Source: an uncultured Bacteroidia bacterium
Lineage (GTDB): Bacteria; Bacteroidota; Bacteroidia; Bacteroidales; UBA932
Assembly: GCA_902788095.1 (NCBI GenBank)
Contig: CADAIT010000008.1
Location: 47,822-111,821, forward strand
Direction of reading: 5' to 3'
Length of the DNA: 64,000 nucleotides
Shown one piece after another: positions 49,479-58,574 of this stretch. The stretch's first letter is position 1. Every line of letters starts with the position of its first letter. The position numbers were made by a program, and so were the translations under genes. The notes under the pieces are model-generated. The model was given only the letters and a program-made list of their open reading frames with translations. It was not told where the DNA came from and did no database searches.

Positions 49479-50162
49479 ATGTTTGACGGATTGCTGCAAT
49501 ACGACCTGGGCGCCGGCGTGGAGGTTTTTTCCACGCAGCGGGACGCCGCACTGCCCTATCCTGTCATTCAGGGGCATCAGGTACATGACTGCAAGGTTGC
49601 CGTCGTGGACCGACCGGATTTGACGCGAGAGGATTTGGAAGGCTACGACGCATTCGTGACGAACATGCCCGGCGTTGCCATCGGCGTAAGGACGGCCGAC
49701 TGCATCCCCGTACTGCTTTACGACCCCGTCAAACGCGTTGTGGCTGCCGTGCACGCCGGCTGGAAAGGCACAGTGCTGCATATCAGCCAGAAGGCAATCC
49801 ATGTAATGAATCTACGCTTCGGCTGCAATCCTGCCGATATGAGGGCGGTACTGGGCCCCGGCATCGGCCCGGCAAGTTTCCAAGTAGGTGAAGAAGTGGC
49901 CGAGCATTTCAAGCAGGCCGACTTCCCTATCGACCAAATCTGGAGTTTCCAGGGGGCCGGAGACGGCTCGCCCATGTCCGGCGGTCACCACATCGACCTA
50001 TGGAAAGCCAATCAATGGCTCCTGGAGCAGGCTGGCATTTCCAAAGAGAACATTCAGGTCTCCGCTATTGACACCTACACCACTGAGGCGTACTTTTCCG
50101 CCAGGCGCGAAGGTTTTCAGTGCGGAAGGATTATCAATGCCATCAAACTGATTCCACTATGA
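49479..50162 (+). CDS. pgeF: Peptidoglycan editing factor PgeF (YfiH/DUF152, Cu-oxidase-like)
   Basis: 227 residues from the ATG at 49479 (MFDGLLQYDL); the upstream frame has no family similarity. Metal/active-site residues: His in IQGHQVHD, Cys in TADCIPVLLYD, His in AAVHAGWKGT, and the block LGPGIGPASFQVGEEV. PgeF proteins hydrolyse wrongly incorporated L-Ser from peptidoglycan precursors or act as purine nucleosidases/laccase-like enzymes. The stop overlaps the next start (ATGA). A TTTTTGTG/CACAAAAA hairpin lies at about 49442-49460. Confidence 0.92.
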   Translation: MFDGLLQYDLGAGVEVFSTQRDAALPYPVIQGHQVHDCKVAVVDRPDLTREDLEGYDAFVTNMPGVAIGVRTADCIPVLLYDPVKRVVAAVHAGWKGTVLHISQKAIHVMNLRFGCNPADMRAVLGPGIGPASFQVGEEVAEHFKQADFPIDQIWSFQGAGDGSPMSGGHHIDLWKANQWLLEQAGISKENIQVSAIDTYTTEAYFSARREGFQCGRIINAIKLIPL

Positions 50163-50524
50163 TAGCAGCCCCATTCCTGGATTTTTCGCGCAGGGAGCAG
50201 CTTCGGGAGTGGCTGATGGCAAACCACGCATCGGCCAGCCATGCCTGGGTAGCATGCAACCGCAGCAAAACGCCACGTCCGGACGCGATCCCTTATGTAG
50301 AAATCGTAGAGGAATGTCTGTGCTTCGGCTGGATTGACTCCACACTTAAAAAAATGCCCGACGGCAGGCTTGCCCAGCGGATTTCTCCCCGCCGAAAAGG
50401 CAGCCACTGGACACCGCTCAACCGTGAGCGCTGCGCTAAACTGGAGCAACTGGGACTGATGACGGAGGCCGGATTATGTCTTGTAAATCCAGGCTCAGAT
50501 ACCCCCTCCAGCAACGAAGCATAG
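50159..50524 (+). CDS. YdeI/OmpD-associated family protein, shortened
   Basis: 121 residues from the ATG at 50159. The N-terminal YdeI core is clear: LREWLMANHASASHAWVACN, EECLCFGWIDSTLKK, QRISPRRKGSHWTPLN, LGLMTEAG. Family members are about 190 residues; here the reading frame stops soon after this core, with the unrelated tail NPGSDTPSSNEA. A dispersed repeat begins 5 bp after the stop, suggesting that a rearrangement removed the C-terminal half. Confidence 0.75.
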   Translation: MIAAPFLDFSRREQLREWLMANHASASHAWVACNRSKTPRPDAIPYVEIVEECLCFGWIDSTLKKMPDGRLAQRISPRRKGSHWTPLNRERCAKLEQLGLMTEAGLCLVNPGSDTPSSNEA

Positions 50525-50528
50525 CCCA

Positions 50529-50569
50529 GGAGATTTCTCCACTCCGCTACGCTCCGGTCGGAATGACAA
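50529..50569 (+). repeat. Dispersed repeat after the shortened ydeI-like gene
   Basis: GGAGATTTCTCCACTCCGCT, then ACGCTCCGGTCGGAATGACA. A divergent member of the CTTCG/CTCAGAATGACA family, ending 17 bp before the convergent gene's stop. Confidence 0.6.
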
Positions 50570-50585
50570 TAAGGCAGCGGAAAGT

Positions 50586-51107
50586 CTAGAGCGAGAGGGT
50601 GACGGAGATGTTGCCCTGACCGGCTTTCAGGAAGGACTTCAGTTCGTCCAAGGATTCGTACTGAATCTTACCCAGACGGGTATAGCTCCAGGAATTGCTG
50701 CCGTAGAAAAGTACAATCTGATTGCTGCTATAGAGAATCACATCACCCGCCTGGGTGGTAATCTGCGTGTCGCTGGCCGGGAGCGTGCGTCCCAGCGCTC
50801 CCACCTTCTCGAAGCCGCCGTAATCGTGCGCTTCGTATGTGATGGGAGCTTCTCTCAGAGCCGCTACAAGGGCCTGGGTGGCCTGATTTTCCTCAATCTT
50901 AAGCGGAAGCGTTTTCCCGGACACGCTAATACTGATAGTTTCGGGCATGACAGTATCACCTTCTTCGGAATCGCCATTCTCGCGCTTTCCCTCATCCTGC
51001 TCTTTCTGAGCAGGATCCGGCACCGCCGGGTCGGGAACTTTCCCACAAGCGAACATGGCCGGGAGAAACGCCCAAAGGAGTACGTTTATGGCAATTGTAC
51101 GAAGCAT
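50586..51107 (-). CDS. Cyclophilin-like lipoprotein
   Basis: 173 residues. Signal peptide ending at a lipobox-like AMFAC (Cys21), an acidic linker, then a cyclophilin-like fold (PF18050 type, about 55-173): YGGFEKVGALGRTLPASDTQ, GDVILYSSNQIVLFYGSNSW, and SYTRLGKI. Proteins of this family have a cyclophilin-shaped barrel but generally lack proline-isomerase residues. It is adjacent (0-bp gap) to the hydrolase gene upstream and so probably under the same AraC control. Confidence 0.82.
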   Translation of the reverse strand: MLRTIAINVLLWAFLPAMFACGKVPDPAVPDPAQKEQDEGKRENGDSEEGDTVMPETISISVSGKTLPLKIEENQATQALVAALREAPITYEAHDYGGFEKVGALGRTLPASDTQITTQAGDVILYSSNQIVLFYGSNSWSYTRLGKIQYESLDELKSFLKAGQGNISVTLSL

Positions 51108-52198
51108 TAAAGATTTGTATTAAAAAACTGCTCAATCTTGTCGTAAGGAATCACACCGGCCACATCGTCGTAGAGGTCCACATGCGAGGCCCCGGGGATG
51201 ATAAGGAGTTCTTTGTTGCCTTCTTTGGCGCTTTCACCTACTACATGCTTACTGGTCATGCGCTCAAAGGCATACTCGCTGAAATAGCGGCTGTGGGCCT
51301 TCTCGCCATGGATGAGGAGCACAGGCGTCTCAATCTCCCCTGCCCAGGCCAGGAGGGGCTGGTTCAGGAAACTCTGGCAGCCGATGACGTTCCAGCCGTC
51401 GTTGGAGTTGCCGCTGCGCTCGTGATAGCCACGGGGCGTCTTGTAATAAGCGTGGTAATCCTTCACGAACCAAGGTGCGTCCTCAGGAAGCGGGTCGATC
51501 ACGCCACCGGCACGCTCATAAGTCCCCGAGGCATAATCCTTCGTACGCTGGGCGGCCAGAGCGCGGCGCTTTTCCTGACGCTGCGAAGGCGTGTCCTCAC
51601 TGGCGAAGTACCCCTCAACGTTTACCTTGCTCATGTCGTACATCGTGGAAGCAACCGTAGCCTTGATACGCGGGTCCAGCGCAGCCGCATTGACAGCCAT
51701 GCCGCCAAAACCGCAAATGCCGATAATACCGATGCGCTCCGGGTCCACCAGCTCACATGTGGAAAGGAAGTCTATGGCAGCCAGGAAATCCTCCGTGTTG
51801 ATGTCCGGGGATGCCATCCTGCGCGGTTCGCCGCCGGATTCGCCGGTAAAGGAAGGGTCGAAGGCTATGGCCAGGAATCCGCGCTCGGCCATGTGCTGGG
51901 CGTAAAGGCCGCTGGACTGCTCCTTCACGGCGCCGAAGGGGCCGCTCACCGCAATGGCGGGCAGCTTCTTCCCCTGAGCGCAGGCGAAAGATTTGGGAAC
52001 ATACATATCGGCCGCCAGTTCAATGCCATAGCGGTTATGAAAGGTGACCTTGCTATGATTTACAAGTTCGGATTGGGGGAAGGTTTTGTCCCACTCCTTG
52101 GTAAGATGCAGTGTACTCATATTCTCGTTTGTGTTTGATTGGCAGGCAAGCAATGTCAGGGTTGCAACGGAAACTGTAATGAAATGCTTGATATTCAT
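51107..52198 (-). CDS. Alpha/beta hydrolase lipoprotein (DLH-like, Cys nucleophile)
   Basis: 363 residues, signal peptide with lipobox LLAC (Cys19). The nucleophile elbow is GIIGICGFGGMA, with Cys where esterases have Ser; DPSFTGESGG, the acid region IHGEKAHSRYF, and the C-terminal His in GASHVDLYDD complete the triad pattern. Dienelactone-hydrolase-like enzymes also use Cys. Substrate unknown. It is divergent from an AraC regulator and ends one base into the cyclophilin-like gene. Confidence 0.85.
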   Translation of the reverse strand: MNIKHFITVSVATLTLLACQSNTNENMSTLHLTKEWDKTFPQSELVNHSKVTFHNRYGIELAADMYVPKSFACAQGKKLPAIAVSGPFGAVKEQSSGLYAQHMAERGFLAIAFDPSFTGESGGEPRRMASPDINTEDFLAAIDFLSTCELVDPERIGIIGICGFGGMAVNAAALDPRIKATVASTMYDMSKVNVEGYFASEDTPSQRQEKRRALAAQRTKDYASGTYERAGGVIDPLPEDAPWFVKDYHAYYKTPRGYHERSGNSNDGWNVIGCQSFLNQPLLAWAGEIETPVLLIHGEKAHSRYFSEYAFERMTSKHVVGESAKEGNKELLIIPGASHVDLYDDVAGVIPYDKIEQFFNTNL

Positions 52199-52326
52199 AT
52201 CACCGTGGTTTTATGTTGCAAAGTTAGCCGCTCTGCGTGGATTTTTTTTACCTATTTTTGCCCATTTTCTACCAAAATCGCAGATTTATACTTATTTTTG
52301 CGACAAATAATACCGTTTCAAGCGCA
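52199..52326. promoter_or_regulatory. Divergent promoter region of the hydrolase and araC-type genes
   Basis: Minus-strand TAACTTTG (52219-52226) faces the hydrolase; plus-strand TATTTTTG (52293-52300) faces the regulator. A second CTATTTTTGC at about 52251-52260 repeats the latter. Confidence 0.65.
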
Positions 52327-53220
52327 ATGAAGACCATTCTTCATATCACCAACCCCAATGTGTATGCCCGTTCGGTAGGGGCGCCGGAGTTACATCCCCT
52401 GATAAGTGTCATCCACTATGATGAAGTGTCGCCTGTCCGGACCAGCCTGAACCTATATGGCGTTTACGGGCTCTTCGTCCAGCGAAACTTTCCCAAGCAG
52501 CTCACCTATGGAATGAAAATGTTCGATGCGGCCGAAGGGTCTATATTCGCCGCGGAGCCGGGACAAATCGGCGGCAAGGAGGACGATGGCGAAGACCTTT
52601 ACATCAAAGGATGGGCTTTGCTGTTCTCGCCGGAGCTCCTTCGGGGGACCGACCTGGAGACCAAAATGAAAGATTACCATTTCTTCTCTTACTTCGCCGT
52701 TGAGACCTTGAAAATGGAGCCTTCGGAATGGGCCCGCATCACCCAGCTGCTCACGCAGCTCAGGTACGAGCTGCAAGAGAACGAAGATTCCCCGGCGCTG
52801 AGAGATGTCATCCTGGGATATCTGCGCCTGATTCTGGAATACTGCCAGCGCATCTATCAGCGCCAGCTTTCGCAGGAAAACAAGACCTCTTCGGATATCC
52901 TCAAACGGTTCCACAATCTGCTGCGGGAGTACTATCTGAATGCCAGACAAATGGACCTCGGCATTCCCTCCGTCCGATACTGCGCAAAACAAATGGCATA
53001 TTCACCCCGTTATCTGGGCGACGTAATTCACAAAACTACCGGCGGCACGGCCATCGGCTACATCCATTCCTTCGTGATTGAACAGGGTAAGAGCCTCCTG
53101 ATGAACGGGCACAACATAGGCGAAACCGCCCACCTGCTGGGTTTTGAGTTTCCGCACCACTTCACCCGTCTCTTCAAAAAGATCACCGGCATTACGCCGA
53201 CGGAATTCCTGGGGAAATAG
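52327..53220 (+). CDS. AraC-family transcriptional regulator
   Basis: 297 residues from the ATG at 52327; the frame upstream covers the promoter. N-terminal effector domain (about 1-180, cupin-like), C-terminal double helix-turn-helix (about 195-295) with PSVRYCAKQMAYSPRYLGDV and IGETAHLLGFEFPHHFTRLF, then KKITGITPTEF. The divergent layout suggests it controls the hydrolase-cyclophilin pair. Confidence 0.9.
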   Translation: MKTILHITNPNVYARSVGAPELHPLISVIHYDEVSPVRTSLNLYGVYGLFVQRNFPKQLTYGMKMFDAAEGSIFAAEPGQIGGKEDDGEDLYIKGWALLFSPELLRGTDLETKMKDYHFFSYFAVETLKMEPSEWARITQLLTQLRYELQENEDSPALRDVILGYLRLILEYCQRIYQRQLSQENKTSSDILKRFHNLLREYYLNARQMDLGIPSVRYCAKQMAYSPRYLGDVIHKTTGGTAIGYIHSFVIEQGKSLLMNGHNIGETAHLLGFEFPHHFTRLFKKITGITPTEFLGK

Positions 53221-53360
53221 GGTTCCTGACGAAATCCGGCTACCAGATATCGGCATAACTCTCAAAGAACTTACGAGGCAAAACGTGCGGAGTTGGGCAT
53301 CAAACTTTGAATTTCTCATAAACATTCACTATCTTTAAGGTCGCATTAAAACTGTGACCT

Positions 53361-55052
53361 ATGAAGCAAATTATTGAATGTGTTCCCAATTACAGCGAAG
53401 GGCGTGATAAAACCGTCATCGACGCCATTGTTTCCGCCATCCGGACGGTAGAAGGTGTAAAGGTACTGGATGTGGATCCCGGTGAGGCCACCAACCGTAC
53501 TGTCGTCACTTTTGTAGGAGAGCCTCAACCGGTCTGTGAAGCCGCCTTCCGCGGTGCTGCCAAAGCACAGGAACTCATAGACATGAGAAAACACCACGGG
53601 GCCCACCCCAGAAGCGGAGCCACCGACGTATTGCCCCTGATTCCCGTGGCGGGAATCACCCTGGAAGAGTGTGCAACCCTGGCGCGAGGCCTCGCGGAAC
53701 GCCTGTACAAAGAACTGGGCATCCCCTGCTACTGCTACGAAGCCGCCGCCCTGAAACCCGGGCGCAAGAACCTGGCCGTCTGCCGTGAAGGCGAATACGA
53801 AGCCCTCCCGGAAAAAATGGCCGACCCTGCCCGCAAGCCGGACTTTGGCGGGGCGTGGGACGAACTTGCACAAAAAGCCGGCGCCACCAACGTGGGTGCC
53901 CGCAACTTCCTGGTAGCCGTGAACTTCAACCTGAATACCACCAGCACGCGCCGTGCCATGGCCGTTGCCTTTGACGTGCGCGAGAAAGGCCGCAAGGCCC
54001 GCGAAGGAGGCTCCCTTACCGGAAAACTGCTGAAGGACGCCGACGGCAAGCAAATCTGGACGCCCGGCACCTTGAAAGGCACCAAGGCCATCGGCTGGTA
54101 TATCGACGAATATGGCATTGCGCAGGTGTCCATGAACATCACCGACATAGACGCCACTCCCCTGCACGTGGCCTTCGAGGAAGTGTGCGCAAAAGCCGCC
54201 GCCCGGGGACTCCGTGTCACGGGTGCCGAAATCGTGGGCCTGGTACCCAAGAAAGTACTTGTCGATGCCGGCAAATTCTACCTGGAAAAACAGGAGCGCT
54301 CACTGGGCGTCAGCGAGGAGGAAATCATCAAGATTGCCGTCAAGTCCATGTCCCTGGATGACCTGAAGCCCTTCAACCCCAAGGAGAAAATCATCGAATA
54401 CCTGATGGACGACGGCAAGAAGGGCCTTGTAGATATGCCCCTGAAGGATTTTGCGCTGGAGACGGCTTCCGAATCGGCCGCTCCCGGCGGCGGGTCCATA
54501 TCGGCCACCATGGGTGCCTTTGCCGCCGCACTGGCCACGATGGTAGCCAACCTGAGCGCCCACAAACGCGGCTGGGACGCACAATGGAAGGAATTCTCGG
54601 ACGTGGCCGTAGAAGGCCAGGCACTGCTGGACGAACTTCTTAAACTCGTGGACGAGGACACCGCATCCTTCAACCGCATCATGGACTGCTTCTCCATGCC
54701 CAAGGGAACGCCGGAAGAAAAGGCCGCACGGGACCAAGCGCTGGAGGAGGCGACCCTATACGCCGCCCAGGTACCGCTGAAAACCATGGAAGCCAGCCTC
54801 AAGGCACTTCCGCTTGCGTTGCAGATGGCCCAAAAGGGCAATCCCGCCAGCGCCTCCGATGCCGGTGTCGCCGCCCTTGCGGCCGTAGCCGGTATCCGCG
54901 GCGCCCGCCTGAACGTCCGCATCAACGTTGCCGGCCTTACGGACAAGACCCCCGCACAGCCCCTGCTGCAGCGTGCCGATGCCATTGTCGCCGAAGCGGA
55001 AACGCTTCAGGCACAGGTTCTGGAAGCCGTTAACCAACACATTGAACTGTAA
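53361..55052 (+). CDS. ftcD: Bifunctional glutamate formimidoyltransferase / formimidoyl-THF cyclodeaminase
   Basis: 563 residues with both domains: formimidoyltransferase (about 1-300: QIIECVPNYSEGRDKTVIDA, GAHPRSGATDVLPLIP) and cyclodeaminase (about 350-560: ETASESAAPGGGSISATMGA, FAAALATMVANL). It moves the formimino group of formiminoglutamate to tetrahydrofolate and closes it to methenyl-THF plus ammonia. It is the first gene of the hut operon; TATCTTTA (53330-53337) with TTTG 20 bp upstream is a likely promoter. Confidence 0.95.
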   Translation: MKQIIECVPNYSEGRDKTVIDAIVSAIRTVEGVKVLDVDPGEATNRTVVTFVGEPQPVCEAAFRGAAKAQELIDMRKHHGAHPRSGATDVLPLIPVAGITLEECATLARGLAERLYKELGIPCYCYEAAALKPGRKNLAVCREGEYEALPEKMADPARKPDFGGAWDELAQKAGATNVGARNFLVAVNFNLNTTSTRRAMAVAFDVREKGRKAREGGSLTGKLLKDADGKQIWTPGTLKGTKAIGWYIDEYGIAQVSMNITDIDATPLHVAFEEVCAKAAARGLRVTGAEIVGLVPKKVLVDAGKFYLEKQERSLGVSEEEIIKIAVKSMSLDDLKPFNPKEKIIEYLMDDGKKGLVDMPLKDFALETASESAAPGGGSISATMGAFAAALATMVANLSAHKRGWDAQWKEFSDVAVEGQALLDELLKLVDEDTASFNRIMDCFSMPKGTPEEKAARDQALEEATLYAAQVPLKTMEASLKALPLALQMAQKGNPASASDAGVAALAAVAGIRGARLNVRINVAGLTDKTPAQPLLQRADAIVAEAETLQAQVLEAVNQHIEL

Positions 55053-55078
55053 GATTCTTCACTTTGTTCAGAATGACA
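55053..55078 (+). repeat. Dispersed repeat carrying the hutU start codon
   Basis: GATTCTTCACTTTGTTCAGA followed by ATGACA. It begins at the ftcD stop, and the ATG at 55073 within it is the likely hutU start. Confidence 0.75.
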
Positions 55079-57088
55079 CATTTTCAAGAAGAAATATTGG
55101 CAGGCATTCCGGCACAGCTTCCGGAAGCCAAGCCTTACGACAAGGATATCAACCACGCGCCCAAGCGCAAGGAAATCCTGAACGCGGAGGAGAAGGTGCT
55201 GGCATTGAAAAATGCCCTGCGGTACTTTCCGGAGTCGCTTCACGCACAGCTGGCGCCCGAATTCGCACAGGAGCTGAAGGACTACGGCCGCATCTACATG
55301 TACCGGTACCGGCCCTCCTATAAAATATACGCCCGGCCCATTGACGAATATCCCGCCAGGAGCCGGCAGGCGGCAGCCATCATGGCCATGATTCAGAACA
55401 ACCTGGACGAACGCGTGGCCCAGCATCCGCACGAGCTCATCGTTTACGGCGGAAACGGCGCCATCTTCCAGAACTGGGCGCAGTACCGCCTGGTGATGCA
55501 GTATCTGGCCACCATGACCGACGAGCAGACGCTGGTGATGTACTCCGGCCACCCGCTGGGACTTTTCCCCAGCCACCAGGATGCCCCGCGCGTGATTGTC
55601 ACCAACGGCATGGTCATTCCCAATTACTCCAAGCCCGATGACTGGGAGCGCTTCAACGCCCTGGGCGTGAGCCAGTATGGCCAGATGACGGCCGGCAGCT
55701 ACATGTACATAGGCCCGCAGGGCATTGTACACGGAACCACCATCACGGTGATGAATGCCGCCCGCAAACAGCTCAAGGCCAAAGGCTTGGATGGCGAAGA
55801 CCGCGGCGGCCTCCTCTTTGTGACGGCGGGCCTGGGCGGAATGAGCGGTGCCCAGCCCAAGGCCGGCAACATCGCCGGCGTAGTGAGCGTCACGGCCGAA
55901 ATCAATCCCAAGGCGGCTGAAAAACGCTTTGAGCAAGGCTGGGTGGACGAACTTCACCGGGACCTGGACGAGCTGATTTCCCGCATCCGCAAGGCTGTCG
56001 CGGCCAAGGAAGTGGTTTCCCTGGCCTATGTGGGCAATGTGGTGGACCTGTGGGAACGCCTGGCCGACGAGAACATCCATGTGGACCTGGGCTCCGACCA
56101 GACCTCGCTGCACAATCCATGGGCCGGCGGCTACTACCCGGTGGGATACAGCCTGGAAGAGAGCAAACAGATGATGGCCGAAGACCCGGAGCGTTTCCGC
56201 AAAGCCGTGCAGGAGTCGCTCCGCCGGCATGTGGCCGCCATCAACCGCCTCTCCGACAATGGAATGTACTTCTTCGACTACGGCAATGCCTTCCTCCTGG
56301 AAAGTTCCCGCGCCGGGGCCGATGTCATGAAGGCCGACGGCACTTTCCGCTACCCTTCCTACGTACAGGACATCATGGGCCCGCTGTACTTCGACTACGG
56401 CTTCGGTCCGTTCCGCTGGGTGTGCATGAGCGAAAAGCCCGAGGACCTGCAGAAGTCTGACGAACTGGCTGTCAAGGTGCTTGCTGAACTCGCCGCCCGG
56501 TCGCCGGAAGAGATTGCCGGCCAGATGCGCGACAACATCCACTGGATACAGGAAGCCGGCCGCAACCACCTGGTGGTGGGGTCCCAGGCCCGCATCCTGT
56601 ATGCCGACTGCGAAGGCCGCACCCGGATTGCCCTGGCTTTCAACGAGGCCATCCGCAAAGGCGAAATATCGGCCCCCATTGTGCTGGGACGCGACCATCA
56701 TGACGTTTCCGGGACGGACTCCCCCTTCCGTGAAACCTCCAACATTTACGACGGATCCCGTTTCTGTGCCGACATGGCCGTGCAGAACGTAATCGGCGAC
56801 AGCTTCCGCGGCGCCACCTGGGTGAGCATCCACAACGGAGGCGGCGTCGGCTGGGGCGAAGTCATCAACGGCGGCTTCGGCATGGTAATCGACGGTTCCG
56901 AGGACAGCGCCCGCCACATCCGCGAGATGCTGTTCTGGGATGTAAACAATGGCATCGCCCGCCGCAGCTGGGCCCGGAATGAGGGTGCCCGCTTCGCCAT
57001 CGAACGTGAAATGAAACGTACCCCCGGCCTCAAAGTCACCCTTCCCAACGAGGCCGACGAAAACCTAATCAGAAAAGCTTTACAATAA
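55073..57088 (+). CDS. hutU: Urocanate hydratase (long form)
   Basis: 671 residues from the ATG at 55073; an ATG 9 bp earlier also lies in the repeat. It hydrates urocanate to imidazolone propionate. Recognisable blocks: VYGGNGAIFQNWAQYRLVMQ, GLFPSHQDAPRVIVTNGMVI, and the NAD-binding GGLLFVTAGLGGMSGAQPKA. Length is close to the roughly 670-residue form of animals and Bacteroidota, not the 555-residue proteobacterial one. It lies between ftcD and hutH. Confidence 0.95.
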   Translation: MTHFQEEILAGIPAQLPEAKPYDKDINHAPKRKEILNAEEKVLALKNALRYFPESLHAQLAPEFAQELKDYGRIYMYRYRPSYKIYARPIDEYPARSRQAAAIMAMIQNNLDERVAQHPHELIVYGGNGAIFQNWAQYRLVMQYLATMTDEQTLVMYSGHPLGLFPSHQDAPRVIVTNGMVIPNYSKPDDWERFNALGVSQYGQMTAGSYMYIGPQGIVHGTTITVMNAARKQLKAKGLDGEDRGGLLFVTAGLGGMSGAQPKAGNIAGVVSVTAEINPKAAEKRFEQGWVDELHRDLDELISRIRKAVAAKEVVSLAYVGNVVDLWERLADENIHVDLGSDQTSLHNPWAGGYYPVGYSLEESKQMMAEDPERFRKAVQESLRRHVAAINRLSDNGMYFFDYGNAFLLESSRAGADVMKADGTFRYPSYVQDIMGPLYFDYGFGPFRWVCMSEKPEDLQKSDELAVKVLAELAARSPEEIAGQMRDNIHWIQEAGRNHLVVGSQARILYADCEGRTRIALAFNEAIRKGEISAPIVLGRDHHDVSGTDSPFRETSNIYDGSRFCADMAVQNVIGDSFRGATWVSIHNGGGVGWGEVINGGFGMVIDGSEDSARHIREMLFWDVNNGIARRSWARNEGARFAIEREMKRTPGLKVTLPNEADENLIRKALQ

Positions 57089-57089
57089 T

Positions 57090-58574
57090 ATGCATGCCAT
57101 CTCTTTCGCACATCTTTCCCTGGAACGGGTAAAGGAAATTATCGACCATAAAGAAAAACTGACGTTGTCGCAGGAAGCCGTGCAGGCCATTGTGAAATGC
57201 CGCGAGTACCTGGACCACAAAATGGACGATATCGGGCGGCCGGTCTATGGTGTCACCACCGGATTCGGCTCGCTGTACAACGTAAGCATTCCCAAGGAGG
57301 ACTTGAGCCAGCTGCAGCACAACCTGGTGATGTCCCATGCCTGCGGCGCCGGTGAAAAAGTGCGCCCGGAGATTGTGAAACTGATGCTTCTCCTGAAAGC
57401 GCAGTCGCTCTCCTACGGACATTCCGGCGCACAGCTCGTCACCGTGCAGCGCCTTGTGGACATGTTCAACGAGGACGTTCTTCCCATCGTCTATCAGCAA
57501 GGCTCGCTGGGCGCTTCCGGCGACCTGGCTCCCCTCGCCCACCTGAGCCTGCCGCTCATCGGCCTGGGCGAAGTCCTATACAAAGGAGAGGTCCGTCCCT
57601 CTGCCGACGTATGGAAAGAACTGGGCTGGGAGCCTGTCAGGCTGCAGAGCAAGGAGGGGCTGGCCCTGCTGAACGGGACGCAGTTCATGAGCGCGCACGC
57701 TGTCTGGAGCATCCTCAAGAGCACGCGCCTGAGCCGCTGGGCCGACCTTATCGGCGCCATGTCCCTGGACGCCTTCGACGGCCGCATTGAACCGTTTCTT
57801 CCCCTCACCCATCATTTGCGCCCGCACAAGGGGCAGATTCTTACCGGCGAAAAATACATGCAAATCCTGGAAGGAAGCGAACTCATCCGCCGCACCAAAG
57901 AACATGTGCAGGACCCGTACAGCTTCCGCTGCATCCCGCAGGTACACGGCGCCGTGAAGGACAATATCACGTATGTGAAGTCCGTGCTGGAGAACGAAAT
58001 CAACTCCGCCACGGACAATCCCAACATTTTCCCGGACGAGGACATGGTCATCTCTGCCGGCAACTTCCATGGAGAGCCCATCGCCATTCCCATGGACTCG
58101 CTGGCCATTGCCATGAGCGAACTCGCAAGTATCTCTGAAAGACGCACTTATCAGCTCATCCATGGACTTCGCGGCCTGCCCAAGTATCTGGTGACAGAAC
58201 CCGGCCTCAACAGCGGTTTCATGATTCCGCAATATACGGCCGCCAGCATTGTTTCCCAGAACAAAGGCCTGTGCTGGCCCGCCTCATGCGACTCCATTCC
58301 CTCGTCCCAGGGACAGGAAGACCATGTTTCCATGGGTTCCAACGCCGCCACCAAGTTGGTGCGGATTGTTGACAATGTGGAAACGGTCCTGGCCATCGAG
58401 TTGTTCAATGCCGCCCAGGCGCTGGAGTTCCGCCGCCCCGCCAAGAGTTCTCCCGTCCTGGAGCGCATCTTTGCCGATTACCGCAAAGTGGTCCCGTTCG
58501 TGGTCACGGATACCTATATGCACCCGCTCATTGAAAAATCGGTCCAGTTCATTAGAAACGAGCAGTACATATAA
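57090..58574 (+). CDS. hutH: Histidine ammonia-lyase
   Basis: 494 residues. It eliminates ammonia from histidine to give urocanate. The MIO cofactor arises from Ala142-Ser143-Gly144 in GSLGASGDLAPLAHL. Further signatures are GVTTGFGSLYNV, LLNGTQFM, QDPYSFRCIPQVHG and SATDNPNIF. It starts 1 bp after hutU and overlaps hutI by one base (TAATG). Confidence 0.97.
   Translation: MHAISFAHLSLERVKEIIDHKEKLTLSQEAVQAIVKCREYLDHKMDDIGRPVYGVTTGFGSLYNVSIPKEDLSQLQHNLVMSHACGAGEKVRPEIVKLMLLLKAQSLSYGHSGAQLVTVQRLVDMFNEDVLPIVYQQGSLGASGDLAPLAHLSLPLIGLGEVLYKGEVRPSADVWKELGWEPVRLQSKEGLALLNGTQFMSAHAVWSILKSTRLSRWADLIGAMSLDAFDGRIEPFLPLTHHLRPHKGQILTGEKYMQILEGSELIRRTKEHVQDPYSFRCIPQVHGAVKDNITYVKSVLENEINSATDNPNIFPDEDMVISAGNFHGEPIAIPMDSLAIAMSELASISERRTYQLIHGLRGLPKYLVTEPGLNSGFMIPQYTAASIVSQNKGLCWPASCDSIPSSQGQEDHVSMGSNAATKLVRIVDNVETVLAIELFNAAQALEFRRPAKSSPVLERIFADYRKVVPFVVTDTYMHPLIEKSVQFIRNEQYI

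Noticed and set aside
48328-49551. 407-codon minus-strand ORF opposite the membrane protein and wHTH genes
   Set aside because: Shadow frame with biased composition; the plus-strand genes have clear domains and coupled starts.
55007-56917. Long minus-strand ORF opposite hutU
   Set aside because: Antisense shadow of a complete urocanase; no domain or signal on that strand.
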